From positions 1,054,001 to 1,118,000 of the forward strand of contig CAVRRZ010000005.1 in the NCBI GenBank assembly GCA_963723745.1: a DNA stretch of 64,000 nucleotides. The letters are read 5' to 3'. Origin of the DNA: CAVRRZ01 sp963723745. GTDB lineage: Bacteria; Actinomycetota; Actinomycetes; Mycobacteriales; Geodermatophilaceae. This document shows positions 60,192-64,000 of this stretch, piece by piece; within the stretch, counting starts at the first letter, position 1, and each line of letters begins with the position of its first letter. The translations under genes and the position numbers were made by a program. The notes beneath the pieces are model-generated. The model did no database searches. It was given only the letters and a program-made list of their open reading frames with translations, and was not told where the DNA came from.

Positions 60192-63100
60192 CTATGCCGT
60201 GAGCATGGCCGGTGTCGCCAGCGGTGCGGCGGGGTCGTCGATCGGTCGGATGGCGGCCATCGAGCCCTCGGAGAGGTAGCGGCGGTCGGAGACCTGCCAT
60301 TCGTCGTGCGCCTCGACCAGCACGGCGCCGGCCAGCCGCAGCAGTGCTTCGGGGTTGGGGAAGACGCCGACAACGTCGGTGCGCCGCTTGATCTCCTTGT
60401 TCAGCCGCTCCAGGTAGGGGTCGACCCGGGGCGCGGTGCCAGCCTCGCGGCTGGTCCGTTTCCCCGGGCCGCCCTCCGAACCGGACGTGCCCGTTCCCGA
60501 GCATCCGGCTCTCCACGAGGTCATGCCGGTGGGTCAGGCCGCGCTCGCTGCTGACCACGGGGTGGGGATGTTCGGGCGGTGCCGATAGCGGGTGACCGCC
60601 ACCTTGCCGATGTCGAACAGCGCCACGTTCCCGTCCGTCGGCCACCACCCGGGCAGGTAGCGGCGACGGAGCCACTTCCAGTTGGCACGGCGATGCTTGC
60701 GGCGCATCCACAACAGCACCCGGCGCCAGGTGAAGCGGCGCAGGTAGTCGAAGGTGGCCTTGGAGACGCCGTGCCGGAAGTAGTTGGCCCAGCCCCGCAG
60801 CACCAGCGCGAGCCGGTAGAGCAGGACAGCGAGCGGCTTGTTCAGTCCCTGCTGGGTCGCCGTCCGCACCTTGGCCTTGACCGAGGCCAGCGCGGCCTTG
60901 GTCGGAAAGGTGTAGACGGTCGGCTTCCCACTGCCTCGCTTGGGCTGCCGCTGGATGCGGAAGCCCAGGAAGTCGAAGCCCTGGTCGACCGAGACGATCC
61001 TGGTCTTCGCCGCCGATAGGCGCAGGCCCATCGGGGCGAGGACGGCTGCGGCCTCGTCCTGCAGCGCTTCGGCGTGCGCCTGAGTGCCGTGAACCAGGAC
61101 GACGAAGTCATCCGCGTAGCGGACGAGCCGATAGGTCGCCTGGCCCTTGGTGCGGCGGCGGTGCCGAGCGCTGGAGTCACCCATCGCAGCCCAGGCGGCG
61201 GTGAAGTGGTCGTCCAGCACGCTGAGGGCGATGTTGGCCAGCAGCGGAGACAGGATGCCTCCCTGCGGCGTGCCAGTGGCCGTGTCCCTGAGGGTCTGCT
61301 CCTCGCTGAGGATGCCCGCCTTCAGGAACGCCTTCACCAGCGCCAGCACGCGCTTGTCGGCGATCCGTGCCCGCACCCGGTCCATCAGGGCCGGGTGGTC
61401 GATCGCGTCGAAGCACGCCTCGATGTCCGCGTCGACGACCCACCCGTAGTTGCGCGGGTGAGAGGTCCACTGGTGGATCTCGGCGATCGCGTCCTGCGCG
61501 CGGTGACCGGGGCGGAACCCGTGCGAGCACGGGGCGAAGTCCGCCTCGAAGATCGGCTCCAGGACCAGTTTCAGGGCGGCTTGCACCACCCGGTCCCGAA
61601 CGGTCGGGATGCCCAGACGACGGAGCTTGCCCGACGCCTTGGGGATCATCCGTTCCCGCACCGGCACCGGGACGAACTGGCGGGCCTTCAGGTCGGCCCG
61701 CAGATCGGCGAGGAACACCTCGACCCCGCGCACGTCCTCGATGTAGTAGGCGGTGATGCCGTCCACTCCGGCCGTGCGCGAGCCCCGGTTGCTGCGCACC
61801 CGCGCCCAGGCCACGGCCAGGACGGCGGGATCGACGACCAGGTTGAACAGGTCGTCAAACCGGCGAGCAGGATCGCTGCCGGCCCACTGGTGCAGCTTGG
61901 TCTGGATCTTCAGTACCCGGGCCCGCGCGAAGCGCACGTCGAGCTGCGGTGCGCCGATGTTCACCGGCGGCCTCCTGACCTTCCAGTTCCTGCACTGCGA
62001 ACTCGCTGCCGCCCTTGGCCATGTGACCGGCTTTCCCGGTCTCGGACTACTACGGCGGCTCCGCCCCACCACGCGGCGATCGGCTGACGGTGCGCCCAGC
62101 CCGCCCCGACCTGGCCGGTCGGGTGGCGGGACAGCCCCGCGGTGGTTCCCACGTTCACCACTTGACCGTTCGACGGGATCGGCGCCCAGCTATTCCCCGG
62201 CGGTCTCGCCACGACTACCCCGCAGCACTTCGTCGTGGCCTTCGACCCGGCCAACCCTGGACCTGGCCGAAGTTCCCTCGGCGACTGCACGTCCTGACCG
62301 AGGTGCGCACCGCTGACCGGCCCAGATCCGCCAGGTTCGAGCCGACGTTCCACTTTCGGGGGTTCCACCACTGGTTCCTGCACTCGTACGCCTGTCCGTC
62401 TCGCTTGCCAGGCCCGGGCCGTCTGGCAGTACCGACCCGTCCTGTCGTTGTCGGGGCTGCTCTCGCCTCCCTCGGCACCTCCCGAGATCGACTGCCCCCA
62501 GCTGCATCAGGCCGCTGCGACGGCCCGAAGAGGAAGGACTCCCACCTCCCTGCGGTCATGCGGCGCCTCGTGGCGCACCGGGTTCGTTGACCAGATCTTC
62601 TTCCAGTGCGCGACCGGGAAGGCGGTGAAGGCCAGCAGGTCGTCGGCGGCGTCGCGGAGCATGGCCTCCACGGCGGGGAACTGGCGGCCGAGCATGCCGG
62701 CGATCACGTCGAGCTGGGAGCGCACGTGCTCGGCGTCGGGCTGGGCGAAGATCGTCCGGATCGCGGCGCCGACCATCTCGCTGTTGCCACGTGGCACGCG
62801 GGCGAGCACGTTGCGCATGAAGTGCACCCGGCACCGCTGCCAGCTGGCGCCGAGCAGCACCGCGCCGATCGCGCTGGTGAGGCCGGCGTGGGCGTCGGAG
62901 ATGACCAGCTGGGTGCCGGTCAGTCCGCGGGCCTTCAGCGAGCGCAGGAACGCCGTCCAGAAGGCGCCGTCCTCGCTGTCGCCGACGGCGAAGCCGAGCA
63001 CCTCCCGGTGCCCGTCGGCGGCCACCCCGGTGGCGATCACGACCGCCTGGGAGACCACCCGCCGGTTGACCCTCGCCTTGCAGTAGGTGGCGTCCAGGAA

Positions 63101-63589
63101 CACGTACGGGAAGGCCTGCTCGGCCAGCGAGCGGTCCCGGAAGGCGGCGACCTCGGCGTCGAGATCGGCGCAGATCCGGCTGACTTCGCTCTTGCTGATG
63201 CCGGTGTCCGCGCCGAGCGCCTTGACCAGGTCGTCGACCTTCCGCGTCGAGACCCCGTGCAGATAGGCCTCCATCACCACCGCGAACAGCGCCTGGTCGA
63301 TCCGCCGGCGGCGCTCCAGCAGCGAGGGGAAGAACGACCCGGTGCGCAGCTTCGGGATCCGCAGCTCCAGATCCCCGGCCGTGGTGGACAGCGTGCGCGG
63401 GCGGGAGCCGTTGCGCTGGGCGGTGCGTGCCTCGGTGCGCTCGTGCGGGGCGGCGCCGATCACCGCGGTGAGCTCGGCCTCGATCAACGCCTGGTAGATC
63501 GTGGTGGCCGCCGACCGGATTCGGTCGTCGACATCGGCGGCCTTCAGTGCGTCGAGCACCTCGAGCAGGGCAGACTGGTCCAGGGCCAT
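60192..63589 (-). CDS. IS256-family transposase, split by a group II intron
   Basis: The gene is in two exons, 63589-62579 and 60413-60192, together 1,233 bp and 410 residues. The first exon ends KKIWSTNP and the second opens LERLNKEIKRRTDVVGVFP; spliced, CCG-CTG-GAG reads straight through as in intact IS256 transposases. Catalytic D residues are in AFPYVFLDATYCKARVN and QLVISDAHAGL. The catalytic E lies in the second exon, so transposase activity depends on intron splicing. If unspliced, the frame runs into intron sequence after NP and ends within about 30 codons. Intron and transposase have the same orientation. Confidence 0.9.
60478..60511 (-). ncRNA. group II intron domain V
   Basis: A 34-base hairpin on the minus strand opens GAGCCGGATG and closes CGTCCGGTTC, with the four-base loop region GAAC. 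This is the usual length and GAGC start of catalytic domain V, 64 bases before the 3' splice site. Confidence 0.8.
60534..61964 (-). CDS. ltrA: group II intron reverse transcriptase/maturase
   Basis: The 476-residue intron-encoded protein copies and helps splice its own intron. RT domains show SRTAGVDGITAYYIEDV, GKLRRLGIPTVRDRVVQAALKLVLEPIFE, HGFRPGHRAQDAIAEIHQW, VVDADIEACFDAIDHPALMDRV, GTPQGGILSPLLANIALSVLD and the active site LVRYADDFVVLVHG. The maturase (X) domain follows with WANYFRHGVSKATFDYLRRFTWRRVLLWM. No HNH endonuclease domain follows, as in several bacterial intron classes. The GTG at 61964 has GGAGG upstream and begins just inside the intron's structured 5' part; upstream open frame is not needed. 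Confidence 0.92.
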   Translation of the reverse strand: MNIGAPQLDVRFARARVLKIQTKLHQWAGSDPARRFDDLFNLVVDPAVLAVAWARVRSNRGSRTAGVDGITAYYIEDVRGVEVFLADLRADLKARQFVPVPVRERMIPKASGKLRRLGIPTVRDRVVQAALKLVLEPIFEADFAPCSHGFRPGHRAQDAIAEIHQWTSHPRNYGWVVDADIEACFDAIDHPALMDRVRARIADKRVLALVKAFLKAGILSEEQTLRDTATGTPQGGILSPLLANIALSVLDDHFTAAWAAMGDSSARHRRRTKGQATYRLVRYADDFVVLVHGTQAHAEALQDEAAAVLAPMGLRLSAAKTRIVSVDQGFDFLGFRIQRQPKRGSGKPTVYTFPTKAALASVKAKVRTATQQGLNKPLAVLLYRLALVLRGWANYFRHGVSKATFDYLRRFTWRRVLLWMRRKHRRANWKWLRRRYLPGWWPTDGNVALFDIGKVAVTRYRHRPNIPTPWSAASAA

Positions 63590-63714
63590 CGTGTGCTGTG
63601 TCCTTCCGCGAGAACCATTGGCGTGGTCTCGCTGACCATCACACGATGGCCCCTCGCACGTGATCACCCACGCGGTCAGTGGCCTGGACTTACACCACCT
63701 GGCGGGACGTCAAC

Positions 63715-64000
63715 TGTCGCCGCGGCGCCCCCTCTGACCGCTGAGCAGCGCGACAAGCTGACTTTGTTGCTCCGCGGAAGCGGCCTCTGACCGGGTCCAC
63801 TGCCAACCGTCCCGTGGCCGAGATCATGCGCCATCAGCCGGAGCCAGCAGCGGGGCGACCGGTCCGTCGCCGCTGCCTCGTCAGTGCTCTGCGTTGTGTG
63901 GCCCCCGCGAAGGGCTCCCTTTGCCGCTGCGCGGTTGAGGGCGGCGTTCTCGTGTTGATCGGCGACTGGCCGGCGGCGTTGTATCGGCGCTGGTGGTCGC
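63715..64000. other. sequence beyond the IS256 end; no gene identified
   Basis: A plus-strand frame from the IS border to a TGA at 63788-63790 ends PLTAEQRDKLTLLLRGSGL. This may be the tail of a gene cut by the IS, but I do not recognise it. The last 200 bases hold nothing I can assign. Confidence 0.3.

Larger units (their letters stand above)
60414..62578 (-). mobile_element. complete group II intron, 2,165 bp
   Basis: The 5' end reads GTGCGCCA (62578 downwards), the usual GUGYG start. The 3' end reads CCCTAC, ending at 60414 in the AY form. Exon sequences on either side join in frame. A 34-base domain V lies at 60478-60511, followed by a domain VI-like stem to the 3' end. The intron codes for one reverse transcriptase without an endonuclease domain. 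All parts look intact, so it may be self-splicing and mobile. Confidence 0.88.
60133..63714 (-). mobile_element. IS256-family element carrying a group II intron, 3.6 kb
   Basis: Terminal repeats of 22 bp with 18 matches lie at 60133-60154 and 63693-63714; on inward reading they share GACG and end in GGTGGTG. Between them are the two halves of one transposase gene and an inserted group II intron of 2,165 bp, so the IS itself is about 1.4 kb, normal for IS256. I could not see an 8-bp duplication outside the repeats (CGGTCGAA at left, TGTCGCCG at right), so the exact ends may be slightly off, or one flank has been rearranged. Confidence 0.78.

Overview
The window is very GC-rich and has the gene content and gene order of a high-GC Actinomycetota chromosome. 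The anchors are comM-dprA-xerC-whiG in conserved order, an AcoR-like activator without a sigma-54 interaction loop, and an SOS box of the actinobacterial type. Order and genus cannot be fixed from the sequence; a Pseudonocardiales- or Geodermatophilales-like host is a guess.

Region 1 (1-811 and 21030-25444) is chromosomal backbone: the end of an unidentified gene, a PaiB-like FMN-binding protein, a WhiG/FliA sigma factor, XerC, DprA and the 3' five-sixths of comM. It is split by region 2 (812-21024), a complete 20,213-bp Tn7-like transposon. The sequence defines it base by base: ends starting TGTGAC, a 5-bp target duplication (GTAGT at 807-811 and 21025-21029), arrays of about 20-bp transposase-binding repeats at both ends, and an overlapping tnsA-tnsB-tnsC-tniQ operon at the right end. 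The insertion abuts the stop codon of the whiG-like gene, as Tn7 abuts glmS. A perfect LexA/SOS box lies 13 bp before tnsA. tniQ is interrupted by an IS1380-family element (17585-19225) with a 5-bp duplication, CTGAG; removing it restores the frame. The cargo is defence-like: an OLD-family ATPase/TOPRIM nuclease, a DUF4062 protein with a small zinc-ribbon partner, and a type I restriction system (hsdM-hsdS-hsdR). A degenerate second copy of the left end lies inside the cargo at about 3975.

Region 3 (25445-60132) begins where comM is cut off and is a catabolic island. On the minus strand, one operon holds a ribose-type ABC importer with an ABM-domain protein and an acetoacetate-decarboxylase-like protein. 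A second runs FMO - cyclase - Ldh-type dehydrogenase - iron alcohol dehydrogenase - two aldehyde dehydrogenases - enolase-superfamily enzyme (frameshifted). On the plus strand are malate synthase, glcDEF, an ACT-domain malic enzyme, hydroxypyruvate isomerase, tartronate semialdehyde reductase, glyoxylate carboligase and glycerate kinase, with an IclR regulator facing the other way. Together these take glycolate to glyoxylate and then to malate or glycerate. A GMC oxidoreductase with its small subunit and an AcoR-like regulator follow. Palindromes of the form TTCCG-N5-CGGAA lie at five promoters of the region and probably mark one IclR regulon. A second palindrome, TGTCGCA-N3-TGCGACA, lies before the AcoR-like gene and, nearly perfect, before the decarboxylase-like gene. 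The parent substrate is unknown; it plausibly yields C2 units through alcohol and aldehyde intermediates.

Region 4 (60133-64000) is an IS256-family element whose transposase gene is split by a complete 2,165-bp group II intron with its own reverse transcriptase. Splicing would restore the transposase frame exactly. No tRNA, rRNA or CRISPR array was seen.
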